DNA of 64,000 nucleotides. Origin: Acidobacteriota bacterium (GTDB lineage Bacteria > Acidobacteriota > Holophagae > Holophagales > Holophagaceae). The DNA is taken from contig JACPUT010000008.1 of assembly GCA_016192145.1 (NCBI GenBank), positions 267,496 to 331,495 of the forward strand, in the 5' to 3' direction. Positions 51,822-59,276 of this stretch are shown here, piece by piece (position 1 is the stretch's first letter; every line of letters starts with the position of its first letter). The notes beneath the pieces were generated by a model that saw only the letters and a program-made list of their open reading frames with translations, was not told where the DNA came from and searched no databases. The position numbers and the translations under genes were made by a program.

Positions 51822-52802
51822 ATGGCTGAGTGCACCATTCCCAACATGACCACCGCCGATGTGGTCGAATCCAAGTCGGTGCTGCCGGCCGGGTTCAAGG
51901 CCGACATGGCCAACCTCAAGGGGCTGGACCTCACCACCCCCGTGCTGGAGCTCATCCGCCGCACCTCCACCCGCATGCCCCAGGACATCATCGATGCCCT
52001 CGTGAAGGGGCGTGACGCCGAGGAGGAGGGAAGCCGCGCTTTCAACACCCTCAACGACATGGTGAAGAACATCCTGCTGGCGGACGGGCATGTCACCCCC
52101 CTCTGCCAGGACACGGGCACCGTGCTCTTCTGGGTGCGCCACCCCTACGGCGTGAGCCAGAAGGCCGTGAAGGCCCAGGTACGCGAGGCCGTGAAGGAAG
52201 CCACCAAAAAGGTGTGGCTGCGCCCCAACTGCGTGGAGAGCCTCAGCGGCAAGAACAGCGGCAACAACATGGACCCCTTCCACGAGGGCCATCCCATACT
52301 CCACTTCGAGGAGTGGGACAAGCCCGAGATCGAGATCAGCCTGATGCTCAAGGGCGGCGGCTGCGAGAACGTGGGCGCCCAATACCGGCTGCCGGACGTC
52401 ACCATCGGCGCAGGCCGCGACATCAAGGGCGTGCGCAAGGCCATCATCGACGCCGTGGTGAAGGCCCAGGGCCAGGGCTGCAGCCCCGGCATCCTCGGCG
52501 TGGCCATCGGCGGCGACCGCGTGTCGGGCTACGAGCACAGCAAGGAGCAAATCCTCCGCAAGCTGGGCGTGCCCAACCCCGATCCGAAGATGGATGCCTT
52601 CGAAAAGGAGATCGTGGCCGACCTCAACACCCTCGGCATCGGCCCCATGGGCTACGGCGGCAACACCACCGTGCTCGGCGTCCACATGGAAGAAATGTAC
52701 CGCCACCCCGCCAGCTTCTACGTCTCCATCAGCTACATGTGCTGGTCCAGCCGCCGGCGCACCATGACCATCAGCTCGATGGGTGAAGTCTCTTTTGATT
52801 AA
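51822..52802 (+). CDS. class I fumarate hydratase, alpha subunit
   Basis: The 326-residue subunit carries the catalytic [4Fe-4S] cluster of the two-subunit class I fumarase, which interconverts fumarate and malate. The three ligand cysteines are seen in VTPLCQDTGT, PNCVESLSGKNSGNN and GGGCENVGAQ. NTTVLGVHMEEMYRHPA is near the C-terminus. L(+)-tartrate dehydratase is a close relative, but the fumarase role fits better in a general heterotroph. A CACAGAGG palindromic element starts inside the stop codon and separates it from the beta-subunit gene. Confidence 0.88.
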   Translation: MAECTIPNMTTADVVESKSVLPAGFKADMANLKGLDLTTPVLELIRRTSTRMPQDIIDALVKGRDAEEEGSRAFNTLNDMVKNILLADGHVTPLCQDTGTVLFWVRHPYGVSQKAVKAQVREAVKEATKKVWLRPNCVESLSGKNSGNNMDPFHEGHPILHFEEWDKPEIEISLMLKGGGCENVGAQYRLPDVTIGAGRDIKGVRKAIIDAVVKAQGQGCSPGILGVAIGGDRVSGYEHSKEQILRKLGVPNPDPKMDAFEKEIVADLNTLGIGPMGYGGNTTVLGVHMEEMYRHPASFYVSISYMCWSSRRRTMTISSMGEVSFD

Positions 52803-52873
52803 CCACAGAGGTCACAGAGGGCACAGAGAAGCGCCCTCTGTTTTCCTCTGTGGCCTCTGTGACCTCTGTGGTT
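52801..52873. repeat. palindromic CACAGAGG-unit element between fumarase subunit genes
   Basis: The left arm AACCACAGAGGTCACAGAGG (from 52801) and the right arm ending CCTCTGTGGTT (52873) are reverse complements at about 27 of 29 positions, with a short loop near 52830-52845. The first two bases complete the TAA stop codon of the alpha gene. Confidence 0.9.
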
Positions 52874-52894
52874 AATTTCTTTTTGGGTGCCCGA

Positions 52895-53476
52895 ATGATC
52901 CGTCTCACCACCCCCATCACCGAAGCCCAGGCCCGCCAGCTCAAGGTGGGCGACGAGGTTCTGCTGAACGGCAAGGTCGTGCTCTCCCGCGACATGGGCC
53001 ACAAGTACATGAAGGAGCACAAGCCGGAATGGCTGAAGCCCATCCTCGAGGGCATTGTGATCTACCACTGCGGCCCCGTGGTGAAGAAGAACGAGGACGG
53101 CACTTGGTCCTTCGTGGCCGCGGGCCCCACCACCTCCATCCGCGAGGAGCCCTACCAGGCCGACGTCATCGACACCTACCAGGTGCGTGGCGTCATCGGC
53201 AAGGGCGGCATGGGCAAGAAGACCAGCGAAGGCCTCGTGAAGACGGGCGCCGTGTACCTCCACGCCACCGGTGGCGCGGGCTCCCTGCTCGCGGCCCAGG
53301 TGAAGCGCGTGGTGGACGTGCACATGCTGGAGGAGTTCGGTTCCCCCGAGGCCTTCTGGGTCATCGAGGTGGAGGACTTCCCCGTGGTCGTCACCATGGA
53401 TAGCCACGGCGGCAGCCTCCACGAAGCGGTGCTCGCCACCGCCCAGGAACGCGCCAAGGCGCTGATGGAGAAGTGA
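52895..53476 (+). CDS. class I fumarate hydratase, beta subunit
   Basis: The 193-residue beta subunit contains RLTTPITEAQARQLKVGD, VLLNGKVVLSRDMGHKYM, YHCGPVV and IGKGGMGKKTSEGL, all typical of the class I C-terminal domain. It starts at the ATG at 52895; a frame open further upstream only translates the repeat element. The gap to the alpha gene is 92 bp, nearly all repeat. It is followed directly by a GCGAATG palindromic element reaching to the prmC start codon. Confidence 0.9.
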   Translation: MIRLTTPITEAQARQLKVGDEVLLNGKVVLSRDMGHKYMKEHKPEWLKPILEGIVIYHCGPVVKKNEDGTWSFVAAGPTTSIREEPYQADVIDTYQVRGVIGKGGMGKKTSEGLVKTGAVYLHATGGAGSLLAAQVKRVVDVHMLEEFGSPEAFWVIEVEDFPVVVTMDSHGGSLHEAVLATAQERAKALMEK

Positions 53477-53549
53477 AACCGCGAATGGCGCGAATTTACG
53501 CGAAGATGGTCCAATCCCATTCGCGTTCATTCGCGCCATTCGCGGTTCC
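53476..53549. repeat. palindromic GCGAATG-unit element filling the fumarase-prmC gap
   Basis: The left arm begins at the last base of the fumarase stop codon (AAACCGCGAATGG...). The right arm ends CCATTCGCGGTTCC, one base before the prmC ATG. The arms match at all but about three positions over 27. The unit is the same as at 13587-13686. The gene gap consists entirely of this element. Confidence 0.88.
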
Positions 53550-54386
53550 ATGACTTCTTCGCTCTCCTACGCCGACCTCCGCCGCGACCTCGCGGGCATG
53601 CTCGCCCGCTTCCTCCCCTCCGAGGAGGCGGTGGCGGAGAGCTGGCGTTGGATGGACGAGGGCCTGGGCAAGCCCCGCAGCTGGATGTTGGCCCACGGCG
53701 AGGATGCGGTTCCCGGGGCCGAACGGGAGCAGGTGGGCCAGTGGATCCGCCGCCGCCGGGAAGGGGAGCCCTGGAGCTATCTGATCGGGTGGGCGCCTTT
53801 CCGGGAGAAGCGCTGGAAGGTCACCCGGGATACGCTCATCCCGCGGCCGGAGACGGAGCTGGTGCTGGAGGCCGCCCTGGAGGTGGGCCGGCGGTTGGGA
53901 GTCACCCGGGCCGTGGAGATCGGCACGGGGAGCGGCATCCTCGGCGTGTGTCTCGCCTTGGAAACGGACTGGGCCATCACCGCCACGGACCTCAGCCCCG
54001 CGGCCCTCGCCGTGGCGCGCGCCAACGCCGGGGCTCAGGGCGCCACGCTGACCTTCCTGGAAGGGGATCTGCTGGCGCCCGTGCCGGATCCCTTGGAGCT
54101 GGTGGTGTCCAATCCCCCCTATGTCGCGGAAGCCGATCGGCCCTCCCTCCAACGGGAGCTGGCCTTCGAACCGCAGATGGCGTTGTTCAGCCCCGATGCC
54201 GGGATGGATCACCCCACCCGGATTCTGGCCCAAGCGCGGGCGCGGGGGGCCAAGGCCTGCGTGCTGGAGATCGGGGCGGGGCAGGGGGGCGAGCTCTGCC
54301 GGAGGGCCATGGGGCAAGGGTGGGGCAAGGCCATGAACCACCAGGACTTGGCTGGGCATGATCGGATCCTGATCGCCCTGGCATAG
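53550..54386 (+). CDS. prmC: peptide chain release factor N5-glutamine methyltransferase
   Basis: The 278-residue enzyme methylates the GGQ glutamine of RF1 and RF2. It has the N-terminal helical domain with PWSYLIGWAPF and RDTLIPRPETELVLE, the SAM loop EIGTGSGILGVCLAL, and the catalytic motif SNPPYVAEAD. Release-factor genes are not adjacent here, unlike in many genomes. The ATG immediately follows the GCGAATG element, and no standard ribosome site is visible within it. Confidence 0.93.
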   Translation: MTSSLSYADLRRDLAGMLARFLPSEEAVAESWRWMDEGLGKPRSWMLAHGEDAVPGAEREQVGQWIRRRREGEPWSYLIGWAPFREKRWKVTRDTLIPRPETELVLEAALEVGRRLGVTRAVEIGTGSGILGVCLALETDWAITATDLSPAALAVARANAGAQGATLTFLEGDLLAPVPDPLELVVSNPPYVAEADRPSLQRELAFEPQMALFSPDAGMDHPTRILAQARARGAKACVLEIGAGQGGELCRRAMGQGWGKAMNHQDLAGHDRILIALA

Positions 54387-54417
54387 CCTTCGCTCCCTCT
54401 GGGGATCGAGGTGTGCC

Positions 54418-55095
54418 ATGCGGAACAAGTTGCCTATCTTCCTGATGCTGGGATTGCTGGCGGCCTGCTCGATCCCTCGCAAACATGACCCCCTGATGCT
54501 GAAGAAACCGGCCATCCCCCTGGTGGAGGAGGCCACGCCGCCCGCGGCCGTCAGCGAAGGCAGCCTGTGGCGGGATCGCACGCTGGTGGGTGACCTCCGG
54601 GCCTCCCGGGTGAACGACCTCGTCACCATCAAGATCACGGAGGCCACCACGGCCATCTCCAAGGCGGATGTCACCACGGCCCGCGATGGATCCAACAAGC
54701 TGAACAGCCCGACGCTCTTCGGCCTGCTGAACAGCGTGGGCATCGGCGGCGGCGGCTCGGCGGACCGCACCACGGCCACCACCAACAAGTACAAGGGCAA
54801 TGGCACCACGGGCCGCAGCGCGACCTTCACCACCACCGTCACGGCCCGGGTCGTCAAGGTCCTGGGCAACGGCAACGTGATCTTCGAGGGCTACCGGGAG
54901 ATCCAGCTCAACAACGAGACCCAGCGCCTTTACGTGGCAGGGATGATCGATCCCGCCCGCCTGGACAAGGACAACACCATCGCCTCCGGCAACGTGGGCG
55001 AGCTCCGCATCGGCTACGGCGGCAAGGGCGTGGTGGACGAGACCCTCAAGCCCGGCTACATCAGCCGCCTCCTCAACTACATCTGGCCCTTCTGA
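54418..55095 (+). CDS. flgH: flagellar L-ring lipoprotein FlgH
   Basis: The 225-residue outer-membrane lipoprotein has a signal with lipobox LLAAC (Cys17). It has the FlgH signature GSLWRDRTLVGDLRASRVNDLVTIKITEAT and the C-terminal RLYVAGMIDPARLDKDNTI with YGGKGVVDE. It forms the L-ring, the outer-membrane bushing of the rod. It is the first gene of the flagellar block and follows prmC with a 31-bp gap; GAGGTG lies before the ATG. Confidence 0.94.
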   Translation: MRNKLPIFLMLGLLAACSIPRKHDPLMLKKPAIPLVEEATPPAAVSEGSLWRDRTLVGDLRASRVNDLVTIKITEATTAISKADVTTARDGSNKLNSPTLFGLLNSVGIGGGGSADRTTATTNKYKGNGTTGRSATFTTTVTARVVKVLGNGNVIFEGYREIQLNNETQRLYVAGMIDPARLDKDNTIASGNVGELRIGYGGKGVVDETLKPGYISRLLNYIWPF

Positions 55096-55102
55096 GGCGA
55101 CC

Positions 55103-56209
55103 ATGCGAGCCCTGCTGATCCTGCTCCTCCCCGCGCTATTGCTGGCGGGTGACGCAACCAAGGACAAGAAGGTGGAAGCCCACCTCAAGGAGATCGCCCG
55201 CCTGCAGGGCGTGCGCGGCAACCAGCTGCTGGGCTACGGCGTCGTCGTGGGCCTCGATGGCACCGGCGACAAGGATCAGACCCGCTTCACCCAGCAGAGC
55301 CTCTCCAATCTCCTGGCCCGCCAGGGGATCACGGTGAACCCATTGCAGATCAAGGTGAAGAACGTGGCCGCCGTGATGGTCACCGCCGAACTGCCGGCCT
55401 TCGCCAAGCCGGGCACCCGCGTGGATGTCACCGTCTCGAGCACGGGCGACGCCAAGAGCCTTGCGGGCGGAACCCTTCTGATGACGCCCATCCAGGGGCC
55501 CGATGGCGCCACCTACGTGGTGGCCCAGGGATCCCTGCTCGTCGGTGGCTTCAGTGCCTCCGCAGGCGGGGCCTCCACCACCAAGAACCATCCCACGGTG
55601 GGTCGCATCCCCGAAGGCGGGCTCGTGGAGCGGGGCGTGGCCGGCGATTTCAACGGGCGGCCCACGCTGAGCTACAGCCTTCTGGAAGAGGACTTCACCA
55701 CGGCCATCCGGCTCGTCCACGCCATCAACGAGGAGCTGGGGGAGAAGGCGGCCAAGGCGCAGGACAGCCGCACGGTGGAGGTGAAGCTCCCCAAGGAGTA
55801 CGAAGGGAGAGCCGTGGAGCTCGTCGCCCGTCTGGAGAACCTCAGCATCCAACTGCAACCCAAGGCCCGCGTGGTGGTGAACGAGCGCACGGGCACCATC
55901 ATCCTGGGCAGCGATGTGAAGATCGGCGCCGTGAGCATCGTGCAGGGCGGCCTCAGCATCCAGGTGACCTCCACCCCCTTGGTGAGCCAGCCCAAGCCCT
56001 TCAGCCAGGGCAAGACCGTCACCGCCGAAAAGAAGGATGTGGCCGTCACCGAGGAGAAGGCGAAGACCGCTTCCCTGGAACCGGGCACTTCGGTGGGCAA
56101 GCTGGTGGAAACCCTCAATGCCATGGGCGCCACCTCGCGAGACGTGGTGGCCATCCTCCAGGCCATCAAGGACGCCGGAGCGCTCCAGGCCGAGCTGAGG
56201 ATCCTCTGA
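55103..56209 (+). CDS. flgI: flagellar P-ring protein FlgI
   Basis: The 368-residue periplasmic protein has a short signal peptide (LLILLLPALLLAG) and the FlgI signature LGYGVVVGLDGTGDKDQTRFTQQSLSNLL with NVAAVMVTAELPAFAKPG. The C-terminus has KLVETLNAMGATSRDVVAILQAIKDAGALQAEL, the conserved end. It forms the peptidoglycan-embedded P-ring and sits 7 bp after flgH. Its stop codon shares one base with the flgJ start (TGATG). Confidence 0.95.
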   Translation: MRALLILLLPALLLAGDATKDKKVEAHLKEIARLQGVRGNQLLGYGVVVGLDGTGDKDQTRFTQQSLSNLLARQGITVNPLQIKVKNVAAVMVTAELPAFAKPGTRVDVTVSSTGDAKSLAGGTLLMTPIQGPDGATYVVAQGSLLVGGFSASAGGASTTKNHPTVGRIPEGGLVERGVAGDFNGRPTLSYSLLEEDFTTAIRLVHAINEELGEKAAKAQDSRTVEVKLPKEYEGRAVELVARLENLSIQLQPKARVVVNERTGTIILGSDVKIGAVSIVQGGLSIQVTSTPLVSQPKPFSQGKTVTAEKKDVAVTEEKAKTASLEPGTSVGKLVETLNAMGATSRDVVAILQAIKDAGALQAELRIL

Positions 56210-56577
56210 TGCAGGATGCCCTTTCCCTCAAGGTGGATCTGGATTCCACGATGGCCCTCAAGCAGCGCCTGCCCCAGGTTCAGGATCGCACCGAGGAATC
56301 CGCCAAGCAGTTCGAGGGGATGGTGATGAACCTCCTCTTCCAGACCCTGCGCAAGACGGTGGAACCCTCGGGATTGCTGGGGGAGAGCGGGCAATCCCGG
56401 GCCACCTACGACATGCTCATGGATCAGGCGGTGGTGGATAAAGCGGTGGGGTCGGGCCGTTCCTGGGGGCTGGCGGATCGGCTGGCGGAAAGCTGGAAGC
56501 AGGCAACCGATGCACAAAAGGGATCCCAAGGCCTCACGGAACCGGGCAAACTGCCGATAGGTTCCTCATCGAGGTGA
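56209..56577 (+). CDS. flgJ: flagellar rod-binding protein FlgJ (N-terminal domain only)
   Basis: The 122-residue protein corresponds to the rod-binding domain of FlgJ (QFEGMVMNLLFQTLRKTVEPSG, TYDMLMDQAV). The C-terminal muramidase domain found in gamma-proteobacterial FlgJ is absent, as in many other phyla. It probably caps the growing rod; a separate lytic enzyme would have to open the wall. The ATG shares a base with the flgI stop. Confidence 0.9.
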   Translation: MQDALSLKVDLDSTMALKQRLPQVQDRTEESAKQFEGMVMNLLFQTLRKTVEPSGLLGESGQSRATYDMLMDQAVVDKAVGSGRSWGLADRLAESWKQATDAQKGSQGLTEPGKLPIGSSSR

Positions 56578-56580
56578 AGC

Positions 56581-56877
56581 ATGCGCATTACCGGCAAATC
56601 CAGTGGAGTGGGCAGCAGCCAGGGCGTCTCGCCCTCCAAGGCGCCTGCGACTTCCACGGCCGCGCCCGTGTCCGGCGTTTCCCAGACCGATGCCCTCCAG
56701 GTGAGTGGCGGCGCCCGGCTCATGGCCGTGGCCCAGGCTGCGATCGCCGAGGTGCCCGATGTGCGCATCGACAAAGTGGAGGCACTCAGGGCCCAGATGG
56801 ACGCTGATGGCTACAACCCCGATGGAGAGGCCGTGGCCGATGGGCTGATTCGCGAGTATTCCCCCGCGAAGGCTTGA
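56581..56877 (+). CDS. flgM: anti-sigma-28 factor FlgM
   Basis: The 98-residue protein has a disordered, Ser/Pro/Ala-rich N-terminus and a C-terminal sigma-28-binding part with VRIDKVEALRAQMDADGYNPDGEAVADGLI. This matches the FlgM consensus (VRxxKVxxlrxxixxGxYxvdxxxvAdkll). It inhibits FliA until secreted through the completed hook-basal body. It starts three bases after flgJ, with GAGGTGAAGC upstream. Confidence 0.92.
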   Translation: MRITGKSSGVGSSQGVSPSKAPATSTAAPVSGVSQTDALQVSGGARLMAVAQAAIAEVPDVRIDKVEALRAQMDADGYNPDGEAVADGLIREYSPAKA

Positions 56878-56895
56878 GGCTCCTGCTGTGAGGAT

Positions 56896-57183
56896 GTGAT
56901 CACCCCCCTTACCCAGCGACAGATCCTGACCACCGCCACCCTGGAGGCCGTCCGGCTGGCTCATGATGGCGGGGCGCTGGCCCAGCGGGAGGTGGCCCGT
57001 CGCCATGCCCTGGAGCTTCGCCAGGCTGAGGAGGCGGATGAAGTCCATGATGTGGCCAAGACGGAAGGTCTGCGTCTGGAGGAACGCCGCGAGGGGCGTC
57101 GCCAGGGGCATTCGGAAGAGCGGCCCGAGGATGAAGCTGAAGCTGCAGAGCCTGCCGAGAAACACCTCGATTTGCTGGCCTGA
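56896..57183 (+). CDS. unknown small charged protein in the flagellar operon
   Basis: The 95-residue product starts at GTG with GAGGAT upstream. The N-terminus is mildly hydrophobic (ITPLTQRQILTTATLEAVRL). The remainder is very rich in Glu, Arg and His (EERREGRRQGHSEERPEDEAE). Codon positions show the strong GC3 bias of real genes in this genome. No family is recognised. The position between flgM and flgN suggests a flagellar role (a chaperone or assembly factor, for example), which is inference only. The structured insertion element begins 28 bp after its stop. Confidence 0.6.
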   Translation: MITPLTQRQILTTATLEAVRLAHDGGALAQREVARRHALELRQAEEADEVHDVAKTEGLRLEERREGRRQGHSEERPEDEAEAAEPAEKHLDLLA

Positions 57184-57211
57184 GGCTTGCCTTGAAGACT
57201 CCGAAGAGTTG

Positions 57212-57485
57212 AAGGGCCTATGTAGATAAATCCTTGCCATTTGCGAAGGGCGTCGGCGGAGCAAACCAAGGCGGCCGACCGGAGTTGTATAGGGGATACA
57301 CGTAGGGAGGCCAACGCTGGGTTGCGACAGCCGCCGCCCTTCGCCCGACGGGTCGGCCCCTCTTCGCGCCCCCAGATGTGTCGAGCCGCTTGCACGATGA
57401 CACCGCATCGCGCTGCGCGGCTCTCCTTCCTGGGTGGCGCGAATAGGGGCCGACAAATGGCAAGGATTTTTCTACATAGGCCCTT
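57212..57485. mobile_element. 274-bp MITE-like element with 32-bp TIRs and two hairpin arms
   Basis: The terminal inverted repeats AAGGGCCTATGTAGA... (57212-57243 and 57454-57485) match at 31 of 32 positions. Directly inside lie two further palindromes. CGAAGGGCG...GGCGG (57244-57259) pairs with 57331-57343. TCGGCCCCTCTTCGCG... (57353-57370) pairs with 57436-57453 (17 of 18), with CCCAG/CTGGG and GAGCCGC/GCGGCTC nested within. The whole would fold as a stem with two arms. No gene and no obvious target duplication. The flgN ribosome site starts at its right edge. Non-autonomous transposition is inference. Confidence 0.8.
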
Positions 57486-57497
57486 AGGAGGCAACCC

Positions 57498-57758
57498 ATG
57501 CTTCACGCCCTGCCCGAGCTGCTGGATGCCCTTGAGGCCCGGCTTCGCCTCGGCGAGGATCCCCTGCCGCTGCTGACCAGCATCCGTTGGTCCGAACTGG
57601 TGGGATGGCCCCAGGATCTGCCCCAGGCCGAGGCCCTCAAGGCGCGACTTCGCCGGATCCAGGTGCTCGTGGAGGGCCTCCATGCGCCCCTTCGGGCCAC
57701 GCTCGCCCAACTCCAGGAACCCCACGTCTACGGCCCCGGCCTCGCCGGGCGCCGGTAG
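57498..57758 (+). CDS. flgN: FlgN-like flagellar chaperone
   Basis: The 86-residue helical protein lies immediately before flgK and flgL. It is the size and place of FlgN, the export chaperone that keeps those two hook-filament junction proteins soluble. Helices with heptad-like Leu patterns (LLDALEARLRLGEDP, LKARLRRIQVLVEGL) fit. It is short for FlgN (often about 140), and sequence similarity is weak, so the call rests largely on context. AGGAGG precedes the ATG and lies just outside the inserted element. Confidence 0.62.
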   Translation: MLHALPELLDALEARLRLGEDPLPLLTSIRWSELVGWPQDLPQAEALKARLRRIQVLVEGLHAPLRATLAQLQEPHVYGPGLAGRR

Positions 57759-57767
57759 GAGATCCCC

Positions 57768-59273
57768 ATGCCTGGTCTAACCGCAGGACTCTACGTCGGA
57801 CTCTCCGGCCTCCAGGCCCATCAAGGGGCCCTGAACGTCATCGGGCACAACATCGCGAACGTCAACACCCCGGGCTACGCGCGGCAGCGGGTGGATCTGG
57901 GTACCCAGGACACCCAATTCTTCGGGGGTTTCGGCTACGGACCCGGCGTGAGCATCAACAGCATCGGCGGCGTTCGGGATCGCCTGCTGGAATTGCAGAT
58001 GTATTCGGAACAGGCGCGGCAATTCGGGGCCCAGGGCCGCTATGAGGGGATCCAGGCCGTGGCGGCCCCTTTGGCCGACGAGGGTGAGACCGGGCTCTCC
58101 GCCCAGCTCCAGAAATTCCTTCAGGGATTCCAGGATCTCTCCGTGCGGCCCGAGGACCGGAGCCTCCGACAGAACCTGATCGGCCGTGCCCAGACCTTCA
58201 TCTCCACCCTGCAGACGCGGTACCGGCAGCTGGATGATGAGCGCACTCGCGCCGATTCGGGCATCGCCAGCGGTGTCACCCAGATCAACAACCTCACGGA
58301 GCAGATCGCCAAGCTGAATGCCCGCATCGCCAGCGAGCCCACCCCGGGCTCCGACAGCGACGGCCGGGATCAGCGCAAGGTGCTCACGGACAAGCTCTCC
58401 AACCTCATCGGGATCCATGTCTTCGAAGGCACGCACGGAGAGTACGAGATCACATTGGATACCGGCGCCGCCACCCTGGTGAGTGACAGCATCAGCTACG
58501 ACCTCCAGGTGACGAGGGATCCCGTCTACAACAATTTCTACCGGGTGGATTCGGTGATGGGTTCCACGGTGGTGGACGTGACCCAGCGGATCGCGGATGG
58601 TGAAGTCGGCGCCAAACTGGATTTGCGCGACAACATCCTGGCGGGCTACCAGAGGCAGCTGGATGAATTGGCCGCGGGTGTGGCCGCTGCCGTGAATGTG
58701 GGGCTTCCCGGCCCACCTCCGACGGCGGGGCATCGGGCGGGCTTCGCGTTGGATGGAGTCACCACCGGCAATGACTTCTTCCAAGGGGCCGTGGCCAACG
58801 GCGCCAATGGAATTCCTCCCACCATCACGGCGGCCACCAACTATAAAGGCATGGTCTACGCGCTTTCCGTGAATGGCGCGCTCGCCGGGAATCCGGCTCT
58901 CATCGCCGCGGCCGGGGTCGCGGGCTCGCCTGGCGACAACGCGGTCGCACGCGCCATCGCCACCCTGCAGACCGCGGGCAACACCGTGGACACCAACTCG
59001 GATGGCGTGGGGGATTCAGGGCCCTACAGCCAGTTCATCGGTCAACTGGTGAACCTGGTGGGCACCCAGGGCCAGGGATTCCAGGTCTCCGCGGACAACC
59101 AGCAGAACCTCGTGACGGCCCTGCAGAACCAGAGGGATCGCGTCTCGGGCGTGGATCTCGATGAAGAGGCCAGCCAGATGATCAACTTCCAGCGGGGCTA
59201 TCAAGCTTCAGCCCGGTTCATCTCGGTGATCAACCAGTTAACCGATCAGCTCGTGAACCAGTTCGGGAGGTAG
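57768..59273 (+). CDS. flgK: flagellar hook-associated protein FlgK
   Basis: The 501-residue hook-filament junction protein has the conserved N-terminus LYVGLSGLQAHQGALNVIGHNIANVNTPGYARQRVDL and the C-terminal VSGVDLDEEASQMINFQRGYQASARFI, which form the coiled-coil D0/D1 domains. The middle is variable. It is shorter than E. coli FlgK (about 547), by loss in the variable domains. TAGGAGA precedes the ATG. flgL follows three bases after the stop. Confidence 0.95.
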   Translation: MPGLTAGLYVGLSGLQAHQGALNVIGHNIANVNTPGYARQRVDLGTQDTQFFGGFGYGPGVSINSIGGVRDRLLELQMYSEQARQFGAQGRYEGIQAVAAPLADEGETGLSAQLQKFLQGFQDLSVRPEDRSLRQNLIGRAQTFISTLQTRYRQLDDERTRADSGIASGVTQINNLTEQIAKLNARIASEPTPGSDSDGRDQRKVLTDKLSNLIGIHVFEGTHGEYEITLDTGAATLVSDSISYDLQVTRDPVYNNFYRVDSVMGSTVVDVTQRIADGEVGAKLDLRDNILAGYQRQLDELAAGVAAAVNVGLPGPPPTAGHRAGFALDGVTTGNDFFQGAVANGANGIPPTITAATNYKGMVYALSVNGALAGNPALIAAAGVAGSPGDNAVARAIATLQTAGNTVDTNSDGVGDSGPYSQFIGQLVNLVGTQGQGFQVSADNQQNLVTALQNQRDRVSGVDLDEEASQMINFQRGYQASARFISVINQLTDQLVNQFGR

Positions 59274-59276
59274 CCC

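Noticed and set aside
52850..52894. N-terminal extension of the fumarase beta subunit through the repeat
   Set aside because: It would translate the palindromic repeat; family homology starts at 52895.
57212..57485. Complete insertion sequence in the flagellar operon
   Set aside because: There is no transposase frame; only the inverted repeats and hairpins are present, so it is listed as a non-autonomous element.
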